Notes: a model not told the origin generated them from the letters alone. DNA of 44,209 nt from Natronomonas sp. CBA1123 (GCF_009741925.1 NZ_WPCC01000028.1:1-44209), one strand, 5' to 3'; numbered from the stretch's first letter, positions 15,542 through 24,742 are shown. A program made the numbers and translations.

Positions 15542-18500
15542 TAGTCGTCGCTCGCCACGTGACCCGTCTGGTCGGCAGCGGCGTCGGGCGTCGCCGAATC
15601 CGGCAGTTCGGTGCGCACGTCGGCCTCCTCGCGCTCTTCGATGATGTCGGCGTAGGCGTCGGGCAGCACCTTCACGAACTTCGGCAGTTCCTCCTCCCAG
15701 TTGTCGAGGATGTACTCGGCGCGGTCCGAATCGGTGTAGGCGACGTGGTTCTCCAGCAGGCGCCGGAGCATCTCGCGGTCCTTCGCGTCGAGTTCGTCCA
15801 TCGTCGACACCATGCCGTAGTTGACCTTCTCCTCGAAGTCGCCCTCGCGGTCGAGGACGTAGGCGACGCCGCCGGACATCCCGGCGGCGAAGTTCTTGCC
15901 CGTCTGGCCGAGACAGGCGACGACACCGCCGGTCATGTACTCACAGCCGTGGTCGCCGACCGATTCGACGACGGCCTTGACGCCGGAGTTGCGGACGCCG
16001 AAGCGCTCGCCGGCCATCCCGTTGATGTAGGCCTCACCCTGCGTGGCGCCGTAGAGTGCGACGTTGCCGATGAGGATGTTCTTCTCGGGTTCGTAGGGGG
16101 CGTCGTTCGGCGTGTTGACGACGAGTTTGCCGCCGGAGAGTCCCTTGCCGACGTAGTCGTTCGCGGTGCCGGTCAACTGCATCGTCACGCCGTCCTGCAG
16201 GAACGCGCCGAAGCTCTGTCCGGCGGTGCCGCCGAAGTCGACGGTGATGGTGTCGTCCGGCAGGCCCTCGGTACCGTAGGCCTTCGAGATACGGTTCGAC
16301 AGTGTCGCACCGACCGCACGGTTGACGTTCGAGATGTCGCTGTCGATGTGGACCGGTTCGCCGGTTTCGATTGCGTCCTCGGCTTCGTCGATGAGGTCCC
16401 AGTCGAGGGCCTCGTCGATTTCGTGAGCTTGGGGGTCCGTCTTCGTCCGCTGGTCGCCGGCGGGTTCGGCGAGAATCGCCGAGAGGTCGAGTTTCTTCGC
16501 CTTCTCCTGTTGGACGTCGTCGCGCTGTCGGAGGGTGTCGACTTGTCCGACCATCTCTTCGACGGTCTCGAAGCCGAGGTCGGCCATGATTTCCCGCAGT
16601 TCCTGGGCGATGAACGTCATGTAGTTGACGACGTGCTGTGGTTCGCCGGGGAACCGCTGGCGGAGTTCCTCACGCTGGGTCGCGACGCCGACCGGACAGG
16701 TGTTCTCGTGGCACTGACGGGCCATCACACAACCGGAGGTGACGAGCGGCGCGGTGCCGAAGACGTACTCCTCGGCGCCGAGCAAGGCGCCGACTGCCAC
16801 GTCGTAGCCGGTCTTCATCCCGCCGTCGACGGTGACGCGGATGCGCGAACGCAGGTCCGTCGAACACAGCATCTGGTTGGCCTCGGCGAGGCCGAGTTCC
16901 CACGGCAGGCCGGCGTTCTTGATGGAGGTTTTCGGTGAAGCGCCGGTGCCGCCGGAGTGTCCGGAGATGTGTACTACGTCGGCGTTGGCCTTCGCGACCC
17001 CCGCCGCAATCGTGCCGATGCCGGCCTCCGAGACGAGTTTGACGTTGATGTCGGCGTCGGGGTTTGCGGCCTTCAGGTCGTGGATGAGCTGCTTGAGGTC
17101 CTCGATGGAGTAGATGTCGTGCAGCGGCGGCGGCGAGATGAGGCCGACGCCCGGCGTCGAGTACCGGACGTGGGCAATCATCTCGTTGACCTTCCGGCCG
17201 GGAAGGTGGCCGCCCTCACCGGGCTTGGAGCCCTGTGCCATCTTGATTTGAATCTCGTCGGCGTTGGTGAGGTAATCGCTCGTGACGCCGAAGCGGCCGG
17301 ATGCGACCTGCTTGACGCTGCACTCCTTTTCGGTGTTGAACCGCTCGGGCGGTTCGCCGCCCTCACCGGTGTTGGACTTGCCGCCGAGGCGGTTCATCGC
17401 GATGGAGTTGTTCTCGTGGGCCTCCGGCGAGAGGCTGCCGAGACTCATCGCGGCCGTCGAGAAGCGCTGGACGATGTCCTCAACGGGTTCGACGTTATCG
17501 ATATCGACGGGGTCGCGGTCGGAGTCGAACTCAAGCAGCCCGCGGAGCGTCTGGAGGTTCTCCGTCTGGTCGTTCATCAGCTCGGCGAACTCCCGGTACT
17601 GCTCGTAGTCGCCCTGTCGGACGGCCTTCTGGAGCGTCCCGACCGTCTCGGGGTTCCACTCGTGGAACATCCCCGAAGAGCGGTGTTCGTACTCGCCCTG
17701 GTGTTCGAGGTCGGGGTCCTCGCCGAAGGCAATCTCGTAGCGCTTCCGGAGGTCCGACTCGATGTCCCCGATGTCGACGCCTTCCGTCCGGGCCGTCGTT
17801 CCCTCGAAGTACTCCGCGACGAAATCGGAGTCGAGACCGACCGCTTCGAAAATCTGGGCGCCCTGATAGGACTCGACCGTCGAGATGCCCATCTTCGCCA
17901 TCGTCTTCAGCAGGCCGTCCTCGACGGCCTTGATGTACGCCTCGATTGCTTTCTCCTCGTCGGCGCCGTCGGGGCCGGCGACGAGGTCCGTGATGGACTG
18001 GTAGGCGAGGTAGGGGTTCACCGCGCCGGCGCCGTAGCCGATGCAGGTCGCGACGTGGTGGACCGCACGCGGGTCGCCCGACTCGAGCACGATGCCGACG
18101 TGGTTCCGGAGGCCGTTGCGGACGAGGTGGTGGTGGACCCCACCAGTCGCCAACAGCGCGGGGATGGGGAGTGCCTCGGGACCGGCCTCGCGGTCCGACA
18201 GCACGATGATGTCGTGGTCCTGTGCGGCTTCGGTAGCCTCCTCGCGGAGCGCCTCGACGGCGGCTTCGAGGTCGCCGTCGGGGTCGTAGGTGATGTCGAG
18301 GACGTACGTCGAGAGTTCGCCGTCATCGCCGTCGAGGTCCTTGATGGATGCCGTTTTGGCGTCCGTCAGGACGGGAGAGTCGACGACGAGCTGTCGGGCG
18401 TGGGCCGGCGTCTCGTCCAGCAGGTTCCGCTGGTGGCCGAGACGCGACTCGAGTGAGGTAACGAGTTCCTCGCGGATGTAGTCCAGCGGCGGGTTCGTCA

Positions 18501-20073
18501 CTTGTGCGAACAGCTGTTTGAAGTAGGTGAAAAGCGGCCGGTTGAACTGCGAGAGGACACTGAGCGGCGTGTCGTCACCCATCGAGCCGACGGGGTCCTT
18601 CCCGTCGCGGGCCATCGGCTCCAAGAGGTGGTTCATCTCGTCGTGGGTGTAACCGTACAACGCCTGATGGGCGCGAAGCCCCGACACGTCGTCTCGCGGT
18701 AGGGCGTCGTCGGAGTCGGCGATGTCGTCGATGGTGACCTGCTCGTCGTCGACCCACTCGGCGTACTTGTCGTCGACGAGGTCGTCGAAGATTTCTTCGT
18801 CGGGGATGACACGGCCCTCCTCGGGGTCGGCGAGGAACAACTGTCCGGGCTGAAGTCGGTCCCGTCGCACGATATCTCCGAAGTCGTGCTCGAGGGCGCC
18901 GGCCTCGCTGGCCATCACGAGCGTGTTGTCGCTGGTCACGTCGTAGCGGCACGGTCGGAGGCCGTTTCGGTCCAGCACGGCACCGACCCGTTCGCCGTCC
19001 GTGGCGGCGACGAGGGCGGGGCCGTCCCACGGTTCGACCAAGGAGGCGTGGTAGTCGTACCACTCGCGTCGCTCCTCGGGGACGCGGTTTGCCTCGCCGC
19101 GCCACGCCTCGGGGATGAGCATCCGGAGGGCGTGTGGCATGTCGCGGCCGCCCTGCATCAGCAGTTCCAGCGCGTTGTCGACGGAGGCGGTGTCCGACTG
19201 ATTGGGGTCGTTGATGATGGGTCGCAGCGTCTCGATGTCGTCGCCGAAGGCCTCGTCTTCGAGGTCGTCCTCGCGGGCGCGCATCCAGTTGATGTTGCCC
19301 TGGATGGTGTTGAACTCGCCGTTGTGGATGATGTTGCGGTAGGGGTGGGCGAGGTGCCACGCGCCGAGGGTGTTCGTCGAGAACCGGGCGTGGACCATCG
19401 CGAAGACCGATTTCACGCGCTCGTCTTCGAGTTCGGGGTAGTAGGCCGGGAGTTGCTCGGCGGTCAGAAGTCCCTTGTAGACGACGGTGTCGCGGTCCAG
19501 AGAACAGACGTAGAAGCGGCCGGAGCCGTCGGGGCGGCGCTCCTCGATGGTGTTCTCGAGGTCGCGGCGGCCGACGTACAGCGCGCGGTCGAAGGCGTCG
19601 TCGTCGAGGTCCGAGCGGACGAAACACTGGACGACAGCGGGTTCGGATTCGGTCGCGGTCCGTCCCAACTCGCTGTTGTCCGTCGGCACCTCGCGCCAGG
19701 CGAACACGTCGAGTCCGTGCTCGGCGAGGACGGACTCGACGAGGTCCTGTAGATGTGCGGCCTCGTCGGCGTCCTGCGGCATGAATAGCGAGCCGACGGC
19801 GTACTCGCCGGGGTCTGGGAGGTCGTCGATTTCGTCGGCGAAGAACTCGTGCGGCGTCTGGAGCATGATACCAGCGCCGTCGCCGGTGCCTTCGTCGGCA
19901 CCCGTCGTTCCGCGGTGTTCGAGGTTTTCGAGTAGTTCGATACCGTCCGCGACGGTTCCGTGGGAGACGCCGCCGTCGAGGTCCATGACGACGCCTACCC
20001 CACAGTTGGCGCGGTAGTCGTCTGAGTCTACGAGTCCGGCCGAACCCGTAGAGGAGTCGATTCGCTCAGGCAT
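15541..20073 (-). CDS. gltB: Glutamate synthase large subunit (GltB-type GOGAT)
   Basis: A 1510-residue enzyme converting glutamine plus 2-oxoglutarate to glutamate. Domain order: a short propeptide (1-23) and the N-terminal nucleophile Cys24 of the class II glutamine amidotransferase domain (NCGVGVV), to about residue 420. A central domain and an FMN-binding synthase domain follow. The [3Fe-4S] cluster motif is CVMARQCHENTC (Cx5Cx4C). The C-terminal GXGXG beta-helix comes last (GQSFGAFLQDGV and GAAxG-like repeats). I chose ATG 20073 over 20082 because it fits the propeptide length and the TATA spacing. No gltD small subunit is adjacent, so the electron donor may be ferredoxin or a distant subunit. 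Its TAA is formed by the foldback element's end. Confidence 0.95.
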   Translation of the reverse strand: MPERIDSSTGSAGLVDSDDYRANCGVGVVMDLDGGVSHGTVADGIELLENLEHRGTTGADEGTGDGAGIMLQTPHEFFADEIDDLPDPGEYAVGSLFMPQDADEAAHLQDLVESVLAEHGLDVFAWREVPTDNSELGRTATESEPAVVQCFVRSDLDDDAFDRALYVGRRDLENTIEERRPDGSGRFYVCSLDRDTVVYKGLLTAEQLPAYYPELEDERVKSVFAMVHARFSTNTLGAWHLAHPYRNIIHNGEFNTIQGNINWMRAREDDLEDEAFGDDIETLRPIINDPNQSDTASVDNALELLMQGGRDMPHALRMLIPEAWRGEANRVPEERREWYDYHASLVEPWDGPALVAATDGERVGAVLDRNGLRPCRYDVTSDNTLVMASEAGALEHDFGDIVRRDRLQPGQLFLADPEEGRVIPDEEIFDDLVDDKYAEWVDDEQVTIDDIADSDDALPRDDVSGLRAHQALYGYTHDEMNHLLEPMARDGKDPVGSMGDDTPLSVLSQFNRPLFTYFKQLFAQVTNPPLDYIREELVTSLESRLGHQRNLLDETPAHARQLVVDSPVLTDAKTASIKDLDGDDGELSTYVLDITYDPDGDLEAAVEALREEATEAAQDHDIIVLSDREAGPEALPIPALLATGGVHHHLVRNGLRNHVGIVLESGDPRAVHHVATCIGYGAGAVNPYLAYQSITDLVAGPDGADEEKAIEAYIKAVEDGLLKTMAKMGISTVESYQGAQIFEAVGLDSDFVAEYFEGTTARTEGVDIGDIESDLRKRYEIAFGEDPDLEHQGEYEHRSSGMFHEWNPETVGTLQKAVRQGDYEQYREFAELMNDQTENLQTLRGLLEFDSDRDPVDIDNVEPVEDIVQRFSTAAMSLGSLSPEAHENNSIAMNRLGGKSNTGEGGEPPERFNTEKECSVKQVASGRFGVTSDYLTNADEIQIKMAQGSKPGEGGHLPGRKVNEMIAHVRYSTPGVGLISPPPLHDIYSIEDLKQLIHDLKAANPDADINVKLVSEAGIGTIAAGVAKANADVVHISGHSGGTGASPKTSIKNAGLPWELGLAEANQMLCSTDLRSRIRVTVDGGMKTGYDVAVGALLGAEEYVFGTAPLVTSGCVMARQCHENTCPVGVATQREELRQRFPGEPQHVVNYMTFIAQELREIMADLGFETVEEMVGQVDTLRQRDDVQQEKAKKLDLSAILAEPAGDQRTKTDPQAHEIDEALDWDLIDEAEDAIETGEPVHIDSDISNVNRAVGATLSNRISKAYGTEGLPDDTITVDFGGTAGQSFGAFLQDGVTMQLTGTANDYVGKGLSGGKLVVNTPNDAPYEPEKNILIGNVALYGATQGEAYINGMAGERFGVRNSGVKAVVESVGDHGCEYMTGGVVACLGQTGKNFAAGMSGGVAYVLDREGDFEEKVNYGMVSTMDELDAKDREMLRRLLENHVAYTDSDRAEYILDNWEEELPKFVKVLPDAYADIIEEREEADVRTELPDSATPDAAADQTGHVASDD

Positions 20074-20094
20074 ACCACACACTCACGAACACCT

Positions 20095-20104
20095 CAATAA
20101 GAGG
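20095..20104 (-). promoter_or_regulatory. TATA-like box of gltB
   Basis: TCTTATTGAG on the minus strand is centred about 26 bases before the gltB ATG at 20073, predicting a leaderless transcript. Further A/T-rich boxes (TTATAT and ATTATATT) lie at about 20138-20155 and could serve upstream starts. Confidence 0.45.
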
Positions 20105-20196
20105 CTTCCCCTCAAAGACTAAAGGTTAGTTTACCCCATATAAGGCAATATAATGTCGGGAAAGGATAACATTGCCATGTCAAAATAGCGCGCGGC

Positions 20197-20853
20197 TCAG
20201 TCGTCGGCGGCGACCGAATCGAACGTCTCATGCGACTCCAGTGGTGGGACGATTTCCTCGGCGGGTTGGTCGTCGCCGCCGAGTCGGGTACGGCGGTCGC
20301 GGACCGTGTGATACGCCGCGGTTCCGGACACCGCGAGCGCGATGCACAACGCGTAGCCGAACCCCGGAACCAAGTCGAACGGCCGAACCCCGAGCGCCGC
20401 GACGGTGACGAGGGCGGTGAACACGGCGCCGAGTCCGAGATAGAACTGACTCCACGGGAGGTCGTCGGTCGGGACGATGTCGAGGTAGATGTCGAGTTGG
20501 CTGACGTGGGGCGTCATCCCGACGACGCCGCGGTCGCTGTCGTACTCGATTACCTCGAGTTGCGACATCTTCGGGAGGTGGGTCTGGTACAGCGCCGTGT
20601 ACACACGTTTGCGGAGTTTCGGCGTCACCGACTCGCGGTCGATGCCGTTCTCCCACGCGGCGACCTGTTCGGAGAGGTCCCGAACCGTCACCGGTTCCCC
20701 TCGCTGTTTGAGGTAATGGAGCGTGTACCGCCGGCGCTGACTGCTCAGCGTCTCGAACACCGCCTCCGTCGAAAGCGCCCCCGACTCGGAGTCGTCGGAA
20801 CCGTTAGAATCTAGCCCCCCGCGGTTCCCCTCCTCTGCGGCTATGGCTACCAT
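20197..20853 (-). CDS. Winged-helix membrane-linked regulator, DUF7344 type (paralog 1)
   Basis: A 218-residue protein. The N-terminal half (about 28-115) has the haloarchaeal DUF7344-type winged-helix features: SSQRRRYTLHYLK, RDLSEQVAAWEN, LRKRVYTALYQTHLPKM and a wing-like VIEYDSDRGVV. Two membrane helices follow (about 138-156 and 162-182), then an acidic tail. This is a candidate transcription regulator tethered to the membrane. It shares architecture with the next gene upstream (20938-21495), evidence of a tandem duplication. Together they adjoin the divergent TasA-like cluster, which they may control (inference). A CTATAAG box lies at 20904-20910. Confidence 0.83.
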   Translation of the reverse strand: MVAIAAEEGNRGGLDSNGSDDSESGALSTEAVFETLSSQRRRYTLHYLKQRGEPVTVRDLSEQVAAWENGIDRESVTPKLRKRVYTALYQTHLPKMSQLEVIEYDSDRGVVGMTPHVSQLDIYLDIVPTDDLPWSQFYLGLGAVFTALVTVAALGVRPFDLVPGFGYALCIALAVSGTAAYHTVRDRRTRLGGDDQPAEEIVPPLESHETFDSVAADD

Positions 20854-20902
20854 GTCTCTCTCCCCCTAATCGAACCAAACGCATCGAAACGACATATACA
20901 CC

Positions 20903-20911
20903 ACTTATAGA
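20903..20911 (-). promoter_or_regulatory. TATA box of regulator paralog 1
   Basis: CTATAAGTGG on the minus strand, about 54 bases before ATG 20853, predicts a leader of about 25 bases. That leader contains a GGGGGAGAG Shine-Dalgarno-like stretch just before the ATG. Confidence 0.5.
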
Positions 20912-20937
20912 TGGTTGCCATATCAGGTATGGATACC

Positions 20938-21495
20938 TTATTGCTCTCCGGGTTCGGTGAGTGAGCGCAGACTGCGTCGGTCCGCAATCAGATGGCACAC
21001 GGAGGTTCCCGCGAGCAGCGCCAGCGCCGCGCTGGCCCACAGCAGCGGGTCGAGAAGCGACACCACCGGAAGCCCCGCCAACGCGCCGACGACGAGACAG
21101 AGCCCGAGGATGCCGATACCACGATACAGCTCCGTCCACGAAATACCGAACATCGCGACGGGCGTGGCGTAGTGTCGAACCGACCGAGCCGCGGCGAGCG
21201 CCCGAACTTCCCGGCTATCGGCGTCGTAGGACACCAACCCGAGGTCGGCCAACCGCGGGACGTGGGTCTGTCGCAGCGAGTTGTACACGCTCTCACGAAG
21301 CGGCGACGGGGGCTGGTCACAGCCCGCTTCGGCTGCCGCGACCGCGTCGGCGAGCCGCGAAACCGACATCGTCCCCTCGTGACTGAGCAGCCGAAGCGCC
21401 GTCGCCCGGCGCGGACTGCTCAGTACGCGGTGTACGGTCGTCTCCGAAATACGGTGCTCGGGGTAGCGCCCTGCTACCTGGTCCCCACTCGACAT
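20938..21495 (-). CDS. Winged-helix membrane-linked regulator, DUF7344 type (paralog 2)
   Basis: A 185-residue protein, 84 bases upstream of its paralog. Seen: SSPRRATALRLLSHEG, a second helical element, then LRESVYNSLRQTHVPRLADLGLVSYDADSREV, aligning motif by motif with the LRKRVYTALYQTHLPKM region of paralog 1. Two membrane helices follow, separated by a short turn, and a basic tail. I chose ATG 21495 (MSSGDQV) because a GGTTATCA box lies about 27 bases upstream; the longer frame to 21591 is basic and unlike haloarchaeal protein. It is divergent from the TasA-like operon, sharing a 285-base regulatory region. Confidence 0.8.
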   Translation of the reverse strand: MSSGDQVAGRYPEHRISETTVHRVLSSPRRATALRLLSHEGTMSVSRLADAVAAAEAGCDQPPSPLRESVYNSLRQTHVPRLADLGLVSYDADSREVRALAAARSVRHYATPVAMFGISWTELYRGIGILGLCLVVGALAGLPVVSLLDPLLWASAALALLAGTSVCHLIADRRSLRSLTEPGEQ

Positions 21496-21518
21496 GCACC
21501 AACAGAGGTCCACGGGGT

Positions 21519-21526
21519 GATAACCA
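21519..21526 (-). promoter_or_regulatory. TATA-like box of regulator paralog 2
   Basis: GGTTATCA on the minus strand, centred about 27 bases before ATG 21495, predicts a leaderless transcript. A 5-base inverted repeat ACCGG-TTTCGA-CCGGT (21537-21552) lies just upstream and could be an operator. Confidence 0.45.
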
Positions 21527-21644
21527 TGGGGAGCATACCGGTTTCGACCGGTCGGTTTCGCCAGACGGAGAGCCGCCGGAACGGTGACCATACCGGGACG
21601 AAAACCGAGCGTTTAGCCGGGTAGGACTATCGTACCGACTCGAC

Positions 21645-21657
21645 GAACGGGCCGTTC
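21645..21657. promoter_or_regulatory. Palindromic candidate operator in the divergent regulator/TasA-like intergenic region
   Basis: GAACGG-G-CCGTTC is a perfect 6-base inverted repeat around one base, about 45 bases upstream of the best TATA-like sequence for the plus-strand cluster. It is a natural candidate target for the adjacent winged-helix proteins. That link is inference only. Confidence 0.35.
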
Positions 21658-21696
21658 AGCCGGTCTCAACGCCGCGTTCTGTACATGGTCCGCTGT

Positions 21697-21780
21697 CTTT
21701 ACCTATGACCCCTCCCCCCAGAGGGAAACCTATCCCGAGGCGTCAGGGGACGACCCACGACCCGCGGGGAGTGAACCAAC
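21697..21780 (+). promoter_or_regulatory. Candidate promoter and leader of the TasA-like cluster
   Basis: A TATA-like TTTACCTA at 21698-21705 would give a leader of roughly 50-60 bases ending in GGGGAGTGAACCAAC before ATG 21781. The GGGGAGTGA stretch resembles a Shine-Dalgarno site, and a leadered first gene is unusual in this window. Confidence 0.3.
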
Positions 21781-23130
21781 ATGACCGACGACAACAAACC
21801 CACGACGTACAGCCTCTCGCGCCGCAAGACACTCGCCGGACTCGGGGCCATCGGCCTCGCCTCCGCCGGCGCCGGGCTCGGGACCTCCGCGTTCTTCAGC
21901 GACCAAGAGTCCTTCACCGGAAACACCCTCACCGCGGGCACGCTCGACCTGCGTGTTCCCTACGAAGCCTCCTACGACAGCGGCGGCACGGTCGAGAACA
22001 TGGCCGATGAAGCCATGGGAACCCAGGACGGCGACCCCGCGGGGATGTTCTACGACCTCCAAGACGTGAAACCCGGCGACTCCGGCCACGTCGAGTTCTG
22101 CTTCGAAATCGTCGACAACCCCTCCTACATGTGGGCCTGTGGTGACCTCACCCAAGCCGAAAACGGGATGACCGAACCCGAGATGGATGTCGACAACACG
22201 CCGGACATCGGCGAACTCGGCGACGCTATCGACGCACGGCTCTCCTACTGCGACGAAGTCGACGGCGAATTCGTTGAAGGCGAGGAAATCGTCTCCGGCT
22301 CGCTCGTCGACGTGTTCGCGGCCATCTCCGGCGGCGCCGCGCTCGACGGCGACGGCGTCGCTGGCCTCGCACCCGGCGAACAATCCCCGTACGACGAGGA
22401 AGCCGTCGAGGACGATGAGGAGTACATCACCGGCGCCTGCCTGTGCCTGTACTGGGAAATCCCCTACGAGGTGGGCAACGAGATTCAGTCCGACTCCCTG
22501 ACGATGGCACTGGAGTTCCACGCGCTGCAGTCCCGCCACAACGACGGGACGACCAACCCCTGTGAACCCACCATCACCACCCGAACCGGTGAGGGCTTCG
22601 CCAAACAAGAGGAGTTCGCCACCGAACAGGAGACCTCCTTCGCACGCGGCCGCTTCGGTAACAACGGCCCCTCCGGCTCGTGGGAAGTCGCCGTCGGCCC
22701 CGACGTCATCAGCGCCGACACGGCTAACTACGTCTGGACGCCCGGCGAAACCGTCGCGTTCAGCTACAACTACGACGGCAGCGGCAACGCCTCGTTCGCT
22801 CTCGATGTCGATGACGCTAACGTGAACGTCGCAAGCGGCATCCCTGCCCCGAGCGGCAAACTCGCCATCACGACGAAGGCCGACGAGGCCACCGTCAGCG
22901 TCGAGAACCTCACACTCGACCTCGACGGCGTTCCGACGGCCCTCAGCGGCCCCGACGCGATTTCGGCATCCAACGACGGCCCCGACCGCGACCTCACCTA
23001 CCTCGTCTTCGACACCGACGCGGCAGACGTCGCGAACGCGTTCACCATCAGCGGTGACGTGACCGTCGACGTCCAGGGCGACTACCCGGGCACCGAGGAA
23101 GGCGTCGCCTTCGACATCAGCGTCGAGTAA
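21781..23130 (+). CDS. TasA/camelysin-like secreted protein with SipW-type signal and C-terminal beta-rich extension
   Basis: A 449-residue exported protein. The N-terminus combines a twin-arginine motif (SRRKTLAG, 13-20) with the SipW-type cleavage region SAFFSDQES (36-44) and downstream N-x3-AGTLDL. The TasA-like beta domain (about 50-260) carries DVKPGDSG (95-102), CFEIVDNPSY, and a C-terminal core C-x-x-W-x-IP-x-x-VGN ending in QSRHND (about 250-255). Residues 260-449 are an extra Ser/Asp/Val-rich beta domain absent from the other paralogs. No membrane anchor or PGF-type C-terminal sorting motif is present. It is the first gene of the cluster; a fibre or surface-matrix subunit is inferred. 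Confidence 0.82.
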   Translation: MTDDNKPTTYSLSRRKTLAGLGAIGLASAGAGLGTSAFFSDQESFTGNTLTAGTLDLRVPYEASYDSGGTVENMADEAMGTQDGDPAGMFYDLQDVKPGDSGHVEFCFEIVDNPSYMWACGDLTQAENGMTEPEMDVDNTPDIGELGDAIDARLSYCDEVDGEFVEGEEIVSGSLVDVFAAISGGAALDGDGVAGLAPGEQSPYDEEAVEDDEEYITGACLCLYWEIPYEVGNEIQSDSLTMALEFHALQSRHNDGTTNPCEPTITTRTGEGFAKQEEFATEQETSFARGRFGNNGPSGSWEVAVGPDVISADTANYVWTPGETVAFSYNYDGSGNASFALDVDDANVNVASGIPAPSGKLAITTKADEATVSVENLTLDLDGVPTALSGPDAISASNDGPDRDLTYLVFDTDAADVANAFTISGDVTVDVQGDYPGTEEGVAFDISVE

Positions 23131-23143
23131 TCGCGGACACTCA

Positions 23144-23158
23144 CCCGGGGGTCCCGGG
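23144..23158 (+). terminator. GC-rich intercistronic hairpin between the first two TasA-like genes
   Basis: CCCGGG-GGT-CCCGGG lies 14 bases after the first gene's stop and 28 bases before the next ATG. There is no T tract. It could lower readthrough or stabilise an mRNA end rather than fully terminate. Confidence 0.3.
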
Positions 23159-23185
23159 CCGAACCAAACTACACAACACGAAATC

Positions 23186-24613
23186 ATGAACGACGAAACA
23201 CAACCACACGGCCTCTCCCGCCGGAAGATGCTCGCCGGTATCAGCGCCGTCGGCGTCGCGAGCGCAGGCGCGGGACTCGGTACCTCCGCGTTCTTCAGCG
23301 ACACCGAATCCTTCGACGACAACACCCTCACCGCCGGCACCCTCGATTTGAAACTCGATTACAAATCGACGTACCTCGGCGGCCCCGGCCGCCTCGACGA
23401 CGTCGTGGCGATGGGCTACCCCGACGCCGAGGACCTCGGCGACGGCCGGTACCTCCTCGACCAGGCCCCCAGCCCCGCCGACATGCAGGCCTGGGAGGAC
23501 CTCGTCCAGGGCGATGAGTTCGACTTCTGTTCGCCCGAAGCCGACGAGTACCTCGTCAACGGCGACGGAATTCCGGTGTTCACGCTCGAAGACGTGAAAC
23601 CCGGCGACTCCGGCGAGGTGACAATCAGTCTCCACATCTGTGACAACCCCGCGTACCTCCAGCTGTTCGGCGCCCTCACGGAGAACTTGGAGAACGGTCA
23701 GACCGAATCCGAGCTGGACGCCGAAGGCGAGGATTCCGACGGACTCGGTGAACTCGCCGACGCCATCGAGGTCTGCGTCTGGTACGACGAGGACTGCGAC
23801 AACGTCTACGAGCCGACCGGCACCGGTCAACAGAACGAACTGGAAGTCGCACTCGTCAGCGACGTCTCGGGTTCGATGGGTGGGTCGGCGCTGTCCTCGC
23901 TGAAGACCGCGGCCACGACGTTCGTCGACAACCTCTCCTCGCCGGACGAAGCCGCCGCAATCTCGTTCAACTCCAGCGCGGCGACCGACCAGGAGCTGAC
24001 GACGGACTACCAACTCGTCAAGGACGCCATCAACGCCTACACGGCAGGTGGTGGCACGTCCATCGCCGCCGGCATCATCGAAGGCGAGGACGAACTGCTC
24101 AACGGGACCAACGCCACGCCCGGCGCGTCGAAGGTGATGATTCTGTTGAGCGACGGCAATTCCGACGCCAGCGACGCGATTTCGGCAGCCAACGACGCGA
24201 AGAACGTGGGCATCCGCATCTTCACCGTCGCACTCGGCAGCGCGAACACGAGCCTCCTCCAGAGCCTCGCGAGTTCGCCCGACGACGCCTTCGTCGCACC
24301 CGACCCAGCCGACCTCGACACCGTCTACGCCGAAATCGCACAAATCGTCCTCGAGGGCGAACAGAAGATCCTCTCCGGAACGATGGCCGAAGTCTTCGGC
24401 CAGCTCTCCGAGGGGTTGCTCCTCGACGGCAACCGCCAAGAAGAGGGCGTCCAGCCCTACCCGGGTGCGACGACCCAGTGTATCGGCTTCGAGTGGGAAC
24501 TGCCCTTCGAGGTCGGCAACGAGGTCCAGAGCGATTCGGTCGCCTTCGACATCGGCGTCAACGCCGAACAGAGCCGCCACAACGACAGTCCGTTCGCGGA
24601 GGCCGACAACTGA
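23186..24613 (+). CDS. TasA-like secreted protein with an inserted VWA domain
   Basis: A 475-residue exported protein. Signal: twin-arginine SRRKMLAG followed by SAFFSDTESFDDNTLTAGTL (SipW type). The N-terminal TasA-like part carries DVKPGDSG (136-143), HICDNPAY and VWYDEDCDNVYE. A full von Willebrand A domain follows (about 219-388) with MIDAS residues DVSGS (226-230), GGGTS and LSDGNSD (D323). The chain then returns to the TasA-like fold (about 389-475) with C432-IGFEWELPFEVGN and QSRHND. The VWA domain is therefore nested between strands of one beta domain. MIDAS-type VWA domains bind metal and protein ligands (known), so adhesion or filament-tip function is inferred. Confidence 0.85.
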   Translation: MNDETQPHGLSRRKMLAGISAVGVASAGAGLGTSAFFSDTESFDDNTLTAGTLDLKLDYKSTYLGGPGRLDDVVAMGYPDAEDLGDGRYLLDQAPSPADMQAWEDLVQGDEFDFCSPEADEYLVNGDGIPVFTLEDVKPGDSGEVTISLHICDNPAYLQLFGALTENLENGQTESELDAEGEDSDGLGELADAIEVCVWYDEDCDNVYEPTGTGQQNELEVALVSDVSGSMGGSALSSLKTAATTFVDNLSSPDEAAAISFNSSAATDQELTTDYQLVKDAINAYTAGGGTSIAAGIIEGEDELLNGTNATPGASKVMILLSDGNSDASDAISAANDAKNVGIRIFTVALGSANTSLLQSLASSPDDAFVAPDPADLDTVYAEIAQIVLEGEQKILSGTMAEVFGQLSEGLLLDGNRQEEGVQPYPGATTQCIGFEWELPFEVGNEVQSDSVAFDIGVNAEQSRHNDSPFAEADN

Positions 24614-24626
24614 TTCGGCCGATTGA

Positions 24627-24646
24627 GCTGGGGTATCTCCCCCAGC
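24627..24646 (+). terminator. Hairpin after the second TasA-like gene
   Basis: GCTGGGG-TATCTC-CCCCAGC is a 7-bp stem with a 6-base loop, 14 bases after the stop codon. It lies in a 160-base gap before the next gene, suggesting partial termination or processing here. Confidence 0.4.
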
Positions 24647-24723
24647 CGAGCTACGGTCCCCCACTTGGAGCATGACGTCTTTGGGCCGTTCGAGGACGCA
24701 TGGCACGGGCACCACCCGTGAAA

Positions 24724-24742
24724 CGGCGGTTCGACTCCGCCG
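24724..24742 (+). other. tRNA T-arm-like hairpin in the leader of the third TasA-like gene
   Basis: A 6-bp stem (CGGCGG/CCGCCG) closes the 7-base loop TTCGACT, which matches the tRNA T-loop consensus. No D-arm, anticodon arm or pairing acceptor stem accompanies it, so it is not a tRNA. The 13 bases GGTTCGACTCCGC recur at 26537-26549 in the leader of the fourth gene, giving a direct repeat around the third gene. Confidence 0.5.

Noticed and set aside
15559-18456. Two open frames of 459 and 499 residues antisense to gltB
   Set aside because: Shadows of glutamate synthase. They lack starts with promoters and the composition is that of reversed GC-rich codons.
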